Assembly (NCBI GenBank): GCA_937892105.1
Contig: CALAUZ010000202.1
Location: 1 to 8,341, forward strand
From: an uncultured Fretibacterium sp.
GTDB lineage: Bacteria; Synergistota; Synergistia; Synergistales; Aminobacteriaceae
Length of the DNA stretch: 8,341 bases
Reading direction: 5' to 3'
Positions 1-5,788 of the stretch are shown piece by piece (position 1 is the stretch's first letter; the number at the start of each line of letters is the position of its first letter). The notes below the pieces were generated by a model that had not been told where the DNA came from, did not search any database, and saw nothing but the letters and a program-made list of their open reading frames with translations. A program made the position numbers and the translations under genes.

Positions 1-573
1 TACCGAAGGGGCTTCAAGTTCAGCACATATGCAACGTGGTGGATACGCCAGGCGATAACGAGGGCGATTGCAGACCAGGCAAGAACAATACGCGTTCCAG
101 TCCACATGGTCGAGACGATAAACAAGATGGTGCGTGTATCGAGATTGCTGGTTCAGGAGCTTGGACGCGAACCTTCTGACGAGGAAATTGCGAACAAGAT
201 GGGAATTGAGCCTTCAAGGGTTGAGGAGATACGCAGGATTTCACAGCTTCCAGTGTCGCTTGAAACCCCGATAGGCGAGGAGGAAGATTCCCAGCTCGGA
301 GACTTCATCGAAGATCACGAACTTCCAAGCCCTGACGAGGCTGCCGCAGGACATCTGTTGCATGAGCAGATAGAGGAGATGCTGGCCACGCTTTCAGACC
401 GTGAGAGGGAAGTGCTGCATTTCAGGTTTGGACTTGAGGACGGACATTCATACACTCTTGAGGAAGTCGGGAAGAAGTTTAACGTTACTAGGGAGAGAAT
501 ACGGCAGATAGAGGCTAAGGCACTGCGAAAACTGAGACAGCCAAGCAAGAAGCTCAAGGACTTTCTGGACTAG
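1..573 (+). CDS. rpoD: Primary RNA polymerase sigma factor RpoD, 3' part (5' end outside window)
   Basis: C-terminal 190 codons of the housekeeping sigma-70 factor, which directs RNA polymerase to -35/-10 promoters. The reading frame is open from base 1, so the gene enters from the left. Codons 10-36 carry the region 2.3/2.4 signature ([15 protein letters not shown], then RTIRVPVHM), which melts and reads the -10 element. Codons 45-90 are region 3 ([16 protein letters not shown]), and codons 152-180 are the region 4.2 helix-turn-helix ([20 protein letters not shown]), which reads the -35 element. A start at the internal ATG at 106 would be wrong, because it would cut off region 2. The C-terminal tail reads [13 protein letters not shown], about two residues shorter than the usual [17 protein letters not shown] ending. 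The ion-channel gene follows 20 nt downstream with no terminator between, so they probably share a transcript. Family assignment is very secure. Confidence 0.97.
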   Translation, partial: YRRGFKFSTYATWWIRQAITRAIADQARTIRVPVHMVETINKMVRVSRLLVQELGREPSDEEIANKMGIEPSRVEEIRRISQLPVSLETPIGEEEDSQLGDFIEDHELPSPDEAAAGHLLHEQIEEMLATLSDREREVLHFRFGLEDGHSYTLEEVGKKFNVTRERIRQIEAKALRKLRQPSKKLKDFLD

Positions 574-593
574 GGCAGGAACAGGGGGCTTTA

Positions 594-1679
594 ATGTCGG
601 CAAAAAGTTTCGCCAACACCGTGAAGAATGCCAGGCGCGGGGTATCGTTCGCCAAAAAGTTTCATTACAGGCTTGCTGGTGCGTTTGCGGTACTTGCGTC
701 TCTTCTGGGAATTGGAGCATTCATTGTATGGTGGCAGGAAAAGGGCTTCAGGGGGTCATTCTTCGACTCCCTATGGTCAATAATGTTCACGCTCATAGGT
801 CAGGGAGAATTTGCCTCATACCCTCATACATTTATGGGGAAACTGGTAGTATTCCTGATTTCGATTTTCGGCGTGGCATTATTCGGGGTAGTCTTTGCGG
901 AAGTGATACAGAGGCTCATAAACAGCAGGATAAAAATGATACTTGGGGAGATGATGGGTATAAATACGTGCAAGTTTGAGGGCCACGTGCTTATATGCGG
1001 ATGGAACGGACGAGGCTCATACATACTCCGCGAGCTGATGGCATCTGGTACACAGGCGGCGTTAATAGCCAAAGAACGTCCTGAAGGTCTGGACAGTGAA
1101 GTATTCTTTGTGCAGGGCAATCCCTCAGAACGCGAGACATTGATACGCGGCGGAATACAGAAGGCACAGAGCGCAATAATACTCGGAGACCCTGCATTTG
1201 GAGATGACGATTCGCACTCGATACTGACGGCATTAGCTGTAGAAGACACTGCGCCAGATGTCTATATGGTGATGGAGCTGAACAACCCCGATAATGAACG
1301 TTACGCGCGATATGCTCATGTTGACGATATACTCTACTCCGACAGCCTTATTGCCAATATCACGGCCATGTGTACACAGAATGAAGGTATCTCGGCATTT
1401 ATACGGGACATACTGTCAACGGCAGACGAGGGACACAGCTTTGCGGCATTTGATGTTCCAGATGAGTACAATGGCAAAAAGATACGTGAGATGTTCGCGT
1501 ACCTGAAGAGTGAAGGCGGGCTGCCTGTGGGAGTGATAACGCCTCCTCCTGCTTCAGGACATGTTCCTGTGTCGGAATGGGTGTCGCAGGTAAATCCGTC
1601 AGAGGATATGACGATAACGCTTCCCATGAAGGTCGTATGCATAGTGAAGGATAATTACTCGGACAGTAAAAGTTCATGA
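594..1679 (+). CDS. Two-helix RCK-domain ion channel (MthK-like) with non-canonical selectivity filter
   Basis: A 361-residue inner-membrane channel built like MthK-type ligand-gated potassium channels. TM1 is about residues 28-47. The pore helix and filter follow in FFDSLWSIMFTLIGQGEFA (residues 56-74), and TM2 is about 82-108. A cytoplasmic RCK/TrkA-N Rossmann domain begins near residue 130 with HVLICGWNGRGSYIL, which matches the RCK ICGW signature and a glycine-rich nucleotide loop. Also RCK-like are FFVQGNPSERETLIRGGI (171-188) and the AQSAIILGD strand (191-199). A smaller C-terminal RCK_C-like part covers about 280-350. The surroundings of the filter align well with potassium channels (FDSLW before; P77, T79 and G82 after), yet the filter itself is L-I-G-Q-G-E (67-72) where T-V-G-Y-G-D is expected. 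Ion selectivity therefore cannot be assumed to be potassium. The ATG has a G-rich binding site (caggggg, 582-588) and lies 20 nt after rpoD. Confidence 0.88.
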   Translation: MSAKSFANTVKNARRGVSFAKKFHYRLAGAFAVLASLLGIGAFIVWWQEKGFRGSFFDSLWSIMFTLIGQGEFASYPHTFMGKLVVFLISIFGVALFGVVFAEVIQRLINSRIKMILGEMMGINTCKFEGHVLICGWNGRGSYILRELMASGTQAALIAKERPEGLDSEVFFVQGNPSERETLIRGGIQKAQSAIILGDPAFGDDDSHSILTALAVEDTAPDVYMVMELNNPDNERYARYAHVDDILYSDSLIANITAMCTQNEGISAFIRDILSTADEGHSFAAFDVPDEYNGKKIREMFAYLKSEGGLPVGVITPPPASGHVPVSEWVSQVNPSEDMTITLPMKVVCIVKDNYSDSKSS

Positions 1680-2051
1680 GTGTAAAGAATTGAAGCTGCA
1701 AAACTTGAATATGAGTATGCACACAGCAATTCCAGTAAACTGGACAACAAGGTCTATATACTTTTAGCTGTATGTGCATTATTTTGTTTATCTGTTGCTA
1801 TTCTGCTTCTCTTATATTTGCTTGTTACGTTTAATGTGGCCAGAGTGAATGTTTTTAATTTGCTTCAGAAAGGAGAAGCTGATGAGGAAAATATGCTGGT
1901 AAATCACAGCGCGGATAAAACGGATAACTCTGTATCAAGAATGAGCTACGATGAACTTATTGATTACGTAGCCAGGACAGGGAACATAATGCCTACAGTA
2001 CCTACAACTCAAGACCTAATGAACAGTAAATACGTTCATTTTCTAGGATAA
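1676..2051 (+). CDS. Small single-pass membrane protein; expected start and body are in different frames
   Basis: Function not recognised. The body reads open in one frame from 1686 to the TAA at 2049-2051. It gives a short charged N-terminal part (IEAAKLEYEYAHSNSSKLD), one strongly hydrophobic helix (VYILLAVCALFCLSVAIL and on, about 1752-1829), and a polar tail of about 70 residues with acidic and Ser/Asn-rich stretches. That frame has no ATG, GTG or TTG before the helix; the TTG at 1818 would start inside the helix and is unlikely. An ATG at 1676-1678 overlaps the channel stop as ATGA, the usual coupled start, but reads ATG AGT GTA AAG AAT TGA. Loss of one base in aagaatt (1685-1691) would join it to the body as MSV(K/R)IEAAKLEY. 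It may be a real frameshift, an assembly error, or an unusual start such as ATT at 1689. Coordinates assume the coupled ATG. Confidence 0.55.
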
Positions 2052-2074
2052 AGCGGAGACATATAAATTGCAAT

Positions 2075-2118
2075 AAAAACGGGAGACCCTAAATTCCCTC
2101 AGAGCCTCCCGAAATTTT
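2075..2118 (-). terminator. Factor-independent terminator of the DUF362-ADP-ribosylglycohydrolase operon, possibly bidirectional
   Basis: Six-bp GC-rich stem (cgggag 2080-2085 with ctcccg 2106-2111) around a 20-nt loop. On the minus strand it is followed by five T (A-run 2075-2079), and it starts 5 nt after the stop codon of the second hydrolase. On the plus strand a weaker T-run (2115-2118) follows, so it could also end the rpoD-channel-small membrane protein transcript. The long loop makes it less certain than a compact hairpin. Confidence 0.65.
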
Positions 2119-2941
2119 ATACCCGCCGCCACAATTCCCACCGTAACAGCGTATCTGTCAGAAAATCATCAAGCATAGGCAGGATAACATCAGCAATCTC
2201 GTCAGGTATCTCGTACATTCCTTCAGCAATCGAGCAGGCTATCGCCGCAAGAGTATCGCTATCCCCGCTCAATGACACTGCACCGCGCAGAACCTCCTCA
2301 AAATTATTCCCCTCAAGAAATGCCGTTACCGCCTCCGGAACTGTCTCCTGGCACGTTTCAACATGATGGTACGTCGGGCGTATATCATCAAGCGTCCGTG
2401 AAAGATCGTAGTTATAGCGTTCTGTGATGTATTGCCGTATCTCCTGCTTCGTTCTGCCTGTCCTCGCCATGAAGATTGCCGACGCTGTAGCCCGCGCACC
2501 CTTTATGCCTTCAGGGTGATTGTGCGAGACTTCCGCGCTTATTGCCGCAAAATCCTCAACTTCTGCCAAAGTATCAAACGCCCATGCTACAGGTGATACC
2601 CTCATTGCCGAACCATTCCCGAAGCTGTTGTATGGTCTGGGATTGCGTTTCAGAAGCCAGTAAGCAAACCTGGCACCGTAGCCGGCAGAAGGATATTTAG
2701 CCGCGAAACTACGCATTGAGGCTATAACTTGAGACCGGAAACTTTCCGCCGTTACAGCGTCCCCTCTCTTTGACATTGTACGCATAAGAGCATCAGCGAC
2801 CGCAAGCGTCATAACTGTATCGTCCGTGAACCTCGACACTCCAGCCATAATAAGCGGAAACTTCTTGCTTTGTGCAATCTCCCTGTTCTCGTCAAACTCA
2901 TAAGGGCTTCCTACAATATCGCCTACAATCGCTCCCAGCAT
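2117..2941 (-). CDS. ADP-ribosylglycohydrolase family protein (second paralog)
   Basis: A 274-residue cytoplasmic enzyme of the DraG/ARH family, which removes ADP-ribose from modified targets using a two-metal (usually magnesium) centre. Family motifs are in order: N-terminal GAIVGDIVGSPYE (3-15), the metal-binding TDDT (39-42), FGNGSAMRVSPV (107-118), NHPEGIKGA (141-149) and the C-terminal metal motif GDSDT (226-230, with S225 where GGDSDT is usual). Length is normal for a compact bacterial member, and all expected acidic metal ligands are present, so it looks active. The ATG is preceded by GGAGGG with 9 nt spacing. That binding site lies inside the last codons of the upstream paralog, and the gap is 4 nt, which suggests translational coupling. 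It is a tandem duplicate of that neighbour, roughly half identical by eye. Substrate unknown (arginine-linked ADP-ribose or another adduct). Confidence 0.92.
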   Translation of the reverse strand: MLGAIVGDIVGSPYEFDENREIAQSKKFPLIMAGVSRFTDDTVMTLAVADALMRTMSKRGDAVTAESFRSQVIASMRSFAAKYPSAGYGARFAYWLLKRNPRPYNSFGNGSAMRVSPVAWAFDTLAEVEDFAAISAEVSHNHPEGIKGARATASAIFMARTGRTKQEIRQYITERYNYDLSRTLDDIRPTYHHVETCQETVPEAVTAFLEGNNFEEVLRGAVSLSGDSDTLAAIACSIAEGMYEIPDEIADVILPMLDDFLTDTLLRWELWRRV

Positions 2942-2945
2942 TACA

Positions 2946-3761
2946 TTAATCCCTCCATTGCTCCCACTTCTGGACTATCCTTTTCAGGTAAGAGTGAAGC
3001 CTCTCGAACGCCTCAACCTGTATCACAGTCGGTATTCCCCATAAAGGTTCAGCGATTGAGCCAGCTATTGCCGCTATGGTGTCGGAATCACCGCCGATTG
3101 ATACCGCCTTCCGTATGGTATCCTCGAAACTCTCTCCTTCAAGAAATGCCGTAATAGCTTCCGGAACAGATTTAGGGCATGACGAACTGAAAGTGTATTC
3201 GGGACGTATCTCATCAAGTGTTCGGGACAGGTCATAGTCGTATTTCCCTGCAACATAGCCGCGTATATCGTCCTTGCTGTGTCCAGTTCGCGCCAGAAAT
3301 ACCGCCCCTGCAACTGACTGCGCACCCTTTATGCCTTCGGGGTGGTCATGGGTGATTACTGCGCTGAGTTCCGCAAAATGTTCGACCGTCTCAAGGTCTG
3401 AGAATGCCCATGATACAGGCGATACCCTCATTGCCGAACCATTGCCGAAACTCTGGTAGGGGTGAGGCTCCTTTGAGGACAGCCAAGCCCTGAAGCCCCT
3501 TCCGTAACCTGCTTTCGGAAACTTTCTGCCTACTTTAAGCATTGAGGCTTTCACCTGCTCCGTAAAATCCTCGTCCGTCGTAACATCTCCGTGATTGGCC
3601 ATGCATTCCATCAATCCGCGCGCAACTGCAAGCGTCATTACACTGTCATCGGTAAAGTGAGATTTCTCGGTGAACAGGGGAAATTCTACTGTCTTGATAT
3701 TATCGTGTTCATAGGGGCTGCCGATTATGTCCCCGACTATTGAGCCGAGCAATCCTGACAC
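2946..3761 (-). CDS. ADP-ribosylglycohydrolase family protein (first paralog)
   Basis: A 271-residue DraG/ARH-family hydrolase, expected to release ADP-ribose from a modified substrate at a two-metal site. Visible motifs are GSIVGDIIGSPYE (6-18), FTDDS (36-40, D38 and D39 as metal ligands), FGNGSAMRVSPV (105-116), DHPEGIKGA (139-147) and GGDSDT (223-228, D225 and D227). The full core set is intact. The start is uncertain. GTG at 3761 follows the TAG stop of the DUF362 gene with no gap. A TTG three codons later (3752) would give MLGSIVGD, which matches the paralog's MLGAIVGD. Both have only modest binding sites (ggggaa or ggtg). Zero spacing to the upstream gene and 4 nt to the downstream gene mark the middle of an operon. 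Confidence 0.91.
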   Translation of the reverse strand: MSGLLGSIVGDIIGSPYEHDNIKTVEFPLFTEKSHFTDDSVMTLAVARGLMECMANHGDVTTDEDFTEQVKASMLKVGRKFPKAGYGRGFRAWLSSKEPHPYQSFGNGSAMRVSPVSWAFSDLETVEHFAELSAVITHDHPEGIKGAQSVAGAVFLARTGHSKDDIRGYVAGKYDYDLSRTLDEIRPEYTFSSSCPKSVPEAITAFLEGESFEDTIRKAVSIGGDSDTIAAIAGSIAEPLWGIPTVIQVEAFERLHSYLKRIVQKWEQWRD

Positions 3762-4748
3762 CTATTCCCCAAAAGGTTTTACGCCTTTCACAGCGTCAGA
3801 AGGGTAAATCCTGCCATCACCGTTATCAGTGTCAATCATAACGTACCTGTCATTGCCCATTCCAAGCTCCTTCATGTATGTGAGCTGACGGAGGCCATGA
3901 CGGGATTCAATGCGCTCGACTAAATCATGATGGAAGTGTTCGGGAAGTGCGTATACGAGGTCTACACTTGCCTGGTCGATTGCGAGAATGTCAAGTGATG
4001 CAAGTATGCCGATGTTCGGGGTAACTACAGGTTCTGCGGCGACACCTTCACAGTCGCAGGATACTGACATATTACGCATTACGTTGATGTATGCAACGTT
4101 CCTTCCGAAATGGTCAATGGTTGCCTTCGTTGACTCTGTTATGCGCTCCATGAACTCCTCTTCCGCGATGTCCCACTGGTCAGGCTGTCCTGGTGTTGTG
4201 TGTATCCATGCTTTACCAATGCGGCCATCTGCGCAGCCAATGCCGATATTCTTGTTTGAGCCTCCAAAACCGCCCTGAACATGTCCCTTGAAGTGTGTCA
4301 ACGCCAACAGTGAGTTATAGTTGAGGAGGTTTGCGCCGACAGACATTTTCGTGAACCATTTTCCGCCATTCACGGGGAGCAATGCAGTACCCCATTCGTC
4401 CATGATGTCAACGTTTGCGAAATCCCAGCCGTTTACATTGAGGGTTTCCCTGTGCTGTTCAGTGGTGTACCTGTCTCCTTCATAGTATGAGTTTGTCTCT
4501 ACTATGTGAGCTGAGGGTAGATCGTTAGATATGAGGGACTTTACCCATTCTCGCGGGATAATGTTTGGGCCTTTGGGTTCGCCGGTGTGGAGCTTGATTG
4601 CGACTTTTCCTGTCATGTGCTGGTTAATGCGGGCATAAATCTTCCTTAATCCTTCCGGCGATAAATCCCTAGTGAAATACACTATTGATTCATTTCCTGC
4701 GCGCTTGTCATAAGGTACGTATTTGTCTCCGTCTTTTCCTGGAAGCAT
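3762..4748 (-). CDS. DUF362 domain-containing protein
   Basis: A 328-residue protein of the DUF362 family; its biochemical function is unknown. Family marks, numbered from the chosen start, are YFTRDLSPEGLRKIY (near 24-38), KVAIKLHTGEP (48-58), HFKGHVQGGFGGSNKN (152-167), GKAWIH (178-183), a Cys-x-Cys pair in SVSCDCEG (C231, C233) and GILASLDILAIDQASVDLVY (247-266). Some DUF362 proteins carry ferredoxin-type iron-sulfur motifs; here only this Cys pair and an isolated C172 are seen, so an iron-sulfur cluster is not established. No signal peptide or membrane helix is visible. The ATG at 4748 is chosen because AGGAGG sits 10 nt upstream (4759-4764) and a likely promoter lies just before. The frame stays open to 4805, but a start there would put the binding site inside the gene. 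It heads the operon with the two hydrolases. Confidence 0.9.
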   Translation of the reverse strand: MLPGKDGDKYVPYDKRAGNESIVYFTRDLSPEGLRKIYARINQHMTGKVAIKLHTGEPKGPNIIPREWVKSLISNDLPSAHIVETNSYYEGDRYTTEQHRETLNVNGWDFANVDIMDEWGTALLPVNGGKWFTKMSVGANLLNYNSLLALTHFKGHVQGGFGGSNKNIGIGCADGRIGKAWIHTTPGQPDQWDIAEEEFMERITESTKATIDHFGRNVAYINVMRNMSVSCDCEGVAAEPVVTPNIGILASLDILAIDQASVDLVYALPEHFHHDLVERIESRHGLRQLTYMKELGMGNDRYVMIDTDNGDGRIYPSDAVKGVKPFGE

Positions 4749-4758
4749 AAGAGTTGTT

Positions 4759-4764
4759 CCTCCT
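4759..4764 (-). promoter_or_regulatory. Ribosome binding site fixing the DUF362 start
   Basis: AGGAGG on the minus strand, 10 nt before the ATG at 4748. It decides the start against a 19-codon longer reading. Confidence 0.8.
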
Positions 4765-4787
4765 AATTTTGATGGGATATTACGGCT

Positions 4788-4796
4788 ATTGTAGCA
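4788..4796 (-). promoter_or_regulatory. Extended -10 promoter of the DUF362 operon
   Basis: The minus strand reads TGCTACAAT, an extended -10 (TGn plus a five-of-six match to TATAAT). It lies about 24 nt before the ribosome binding site and just downstream of the tRNA terminator. The -35 region (around 4811-4816, ggggtt) is poor and overlaps that terminator, as tolerated for extended -10 promoters. It suggests the operon has its own promoter rather than reading through from the tRNA. Confidence 0.55.
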
Positions 4797-4803
4797 TACC
4801 GGC

Positions 4804-4838
4804 AAAACAAAACCCCGTCCCTTAATGCTGGAACGAGG
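4804..4838 (-). terminator. Factor-independent terminator of the tRNA-Arg gene
   Basis: On the minus strand a 9-bp stem (cctcgttcc with gggacgggg, two G-U pairs) with an 8-nt loop is followed by TTTTGTTTT. It begins 22 nt past the CCA end of the tRNA, so it ends the tRNA transcript before the DUF362 promoter. Confidence 0.85.
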
Positions 4839-4859
4839 CGGTTAATGTCTGAGAATTGA

Positions 4860-4935
4860 TGGCGCACCTGAGGAGATTTGAACTCCTGGCCTTTGGCTCC
4901 GGAGGCCAACGCTCTATCCGCTGAGCTACAGGCGC
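4860..4935 (-). tRNA. tRNA-Arg (anticodon CCG)
   Basis: A 76-nt cloverleaf on the minus strand. The acceptor stem is GCGCCTG/CAGGTGC with one G-U pair, followed by discriminator G and an encoded CCA. The D-arm is GCTC/GAGC. The anticodon stem TTGGC/GCCAA encloses the loop CTCCGGA, giving anticodon CCG (4900-4902), which reads the arginine codon CGG. The T-arm is AGGAG/CTCCT with loop TTCAAAT. It has its own promoter upstream and terminator downstream, so it appears to be a single-gene unit. Confidence 0.97.
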
Positions 4936-4952
4936 ATGAATGTTGTATAAAA

Positions 4953-4958
4953 ATTATA
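4953..4958 (-). promoter_or_regulatory. -10 element of the tRNA-Arg promoter
   Basis: A perfect TATAAT on the minus strand, 17 nt before the tRNA 5' end, leaving a short leader after initiation. The -35 region (about 4976-4981, CGCATT) is weak. The hexamer lies in the left arm of the inverted repeat at 4953-4977. Confidence 0.65.
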
Positions 4959-4977
4959 TCATGATGTCCGATATAAT
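4953..4977. repeat. Perfect 8-bp inverted repeat in the divergent promoter region
   Basis: attatatc (4953-4960) and gatataat (4970-4977) are exact reverse complements separated by 9 nt. Each arm contains a TATAAT facing outward, one toward the tRNA and one toward the gene at 5024. The symmetry may simply be two back-to-back -10 elements, or it may be an operator. Confidence 0.6.
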
Positions 4978-4993
4978 GCGGTAATGATACAAT
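4972..4993 (+). promoter_or_regulatory. Candidate -10 elements for the hypothetical gene at 5024
   Basis: Two plus-strand candidates are seen: TATAAT at 4972-4977, and TGATACAAT at 4985-4993 (extended -10). Neither has a good -35. Initiation from the second would leave only a few bases before the ribosome binding site at 5009. Confidence 0.45.
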
Positions 4994-5008
4994 ATCTGAC
5001 AATTTCAC

Positions 5009-5018
5009 AGGAGGTGAT
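5009..5018 (+). promoter_or_regulatory. Near-perfect ribosome binding site for a TTG start
   Basis: AGGAGGTGAT complements the 16S 3' end over ten bases and stands 9 nt (counted from the AGGAGG core) before TTG at 5024. It supports that unusual start codon. Confidence 0.85.
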
Positions 5019-5023
5019 AAGCT

Positions 5024-5722
5024 TTGCGTTACACAAAATGGATAGCGGTGGTGTTGTGTGTTGTGTTGCTCGTGGCTTTGGCGGCGTTCTACATTGCCCC
5101 GAACAAAGTCAACGAAGTCAAAGAGGTCAACAATGGCGGTTTCGGCCCTAAAATCAAGGGGCTTCAGCTCGGGCAGAAAATGTCTCTGATGGAGATAGTA
5201 TCATGGGGAGCTGCTCATAGATGGACGCCCCCTATTTTGTGGTTTATTGATGAGGTGGAATTTCGCTCTTCCAAATCCATTCTTTGCACCGTTTATTGCG
5301 AACGTCAAATTGCAGGTCAAAGCAAGGACTTCAGTGTTAAGACAGCAAATGGGCCTTATGCAACACTCGAGAACTTCTCGGGAACGCTCGAAGATTTGCT
5401 GTCTGAAATTGAAAAACTCGACTTCAAGGGGGTAATATTGCTGGGAGGATACTTAGGCATAATGGGAGAACTGCGCTTAGCCCATGATGATATGCGCATA
5501 AAATATATGAGCTTCTCTAAATACAACTTCGGTGCTGAGGCTATGACCCCTAAGGAATTCGCTCAGGCTTTCGTCAATGCGTATAACATTCCGGGCTTGG
5601 AGAGTGTAGGCAAAAACAAGTGGCAACACAGAAACCTCTCGCAAGGCTGGCAGGTGAATGTCAATGATTCCGGAGTAGAAGTTTCCCTTATCCCTATCGT
5701 AACACAGTCAAAATTCGACTAA
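5024..5722 (+). CDS. Membrane-anchored hypothetical protein
   Basis: A 232-residue protein whose function is not recognised. Residues 1-5 (MRYTK) are basic, followed by a single hydrophobic helix, WIAVVLCVVLLVALAAFYIA (6-25). This is best read as a signal anchor, or an uncleaved or weakly cleaved signal peptide, with the rest outside the membrane. No lipobox is evident: the only cysteine in the helix, C12, is not in an L-x-(A/G)-C setting. The exported part starts with a polar linker and a short segment IKGLQLGQKMSLMEIV (44-59), resembling the G-hydrophobic-x-L-G openings of small exported domains. Two cysteines lie close together (ILCTVYCER, 87 and 91), and there is an MTPKEFAQAFVNAYNIP segment (170-186). 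It starts at TTG, supported by a near-ideal binding site, and stands alone between a divergent tRNA promoter and a terminator. Confidence 0.85.
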   Translation: MRYTKWIAVVLCVVLLVALAAFYIAPNKVNEVKEVNNGGFGPKIKGLQLGQKMSLMEIVSWGAAHRWTPPILWFIDEVEFRSSKSILCTVYCERQIAGQSKDFSVKTANGPYATLENFSGTLEDLLSEIEKLDFKGVILLGGYLGIMGELRLAHDDMRIKYMSFSKYNFGAEAMTPKEFAQAFVNAYNIPGLESVGKNKWQHRNLSQGWQVNVNDSGVEVSLIPIVTQSKFD

Positions 5723-5746
5723 TCGTCAGGACAAACGGCGGAACAC

Positions 5747-5780
5747 AAAAAAGCCCTTCCCGTTAATTCAGGAGAGGCTT
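5747..5780 (-). terminator. Terminator between convergent genes, bidirectional in form
   Basis: Ten-bp imperfect stem (aagcccttcc 5751-5760 with ggagaggctt 5771-5780; one mismatch, one G-U) and a 10-nt loop. On the minus strand it runs into six T (5747-5752), ending the antiporter-subunit transcript 8 nt after its stop. On the plus strand a short T-rich run (tttatc) follows, so it may also end the hypothetical gene. Confidence 0.8.
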
Positions 5781-5788
5781 TATCATCT

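Noticed and set aside
106..573. A short free-standing sigma factor starting at ATG 106
   Set aside because: The frame is open to base 1 with region 2.4 residues typical of RpoD; this is a truncated view of a full gene.
824..1249. Minus-strand open frames across the channel gene
   Set aside because: Shadow frames with no start signals and no recognisable domain; the plus-strand gene explains the region.
1818..2051. TTG at 1818 as start of the small membrane protein
   Set aside because: It would begin in the middle of the hydrophobic helix and has no ribosome binding site; the same frame is open and protein-like upstream to 1686.
2117..4748. The hydrolase-DUF362 operon as a toxin-antitoxin or phage defence system
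   Set aside because: No toxin, transferase, nuclease or mobile-element sign is present; calling it defence would be speculation.
4749..4805. 19-residue N-terminal extension of the DUF362 protein
   Set aside because: AGGAGG and the extended -10 fall inside this stretch; the extra residues do not resemble the family.
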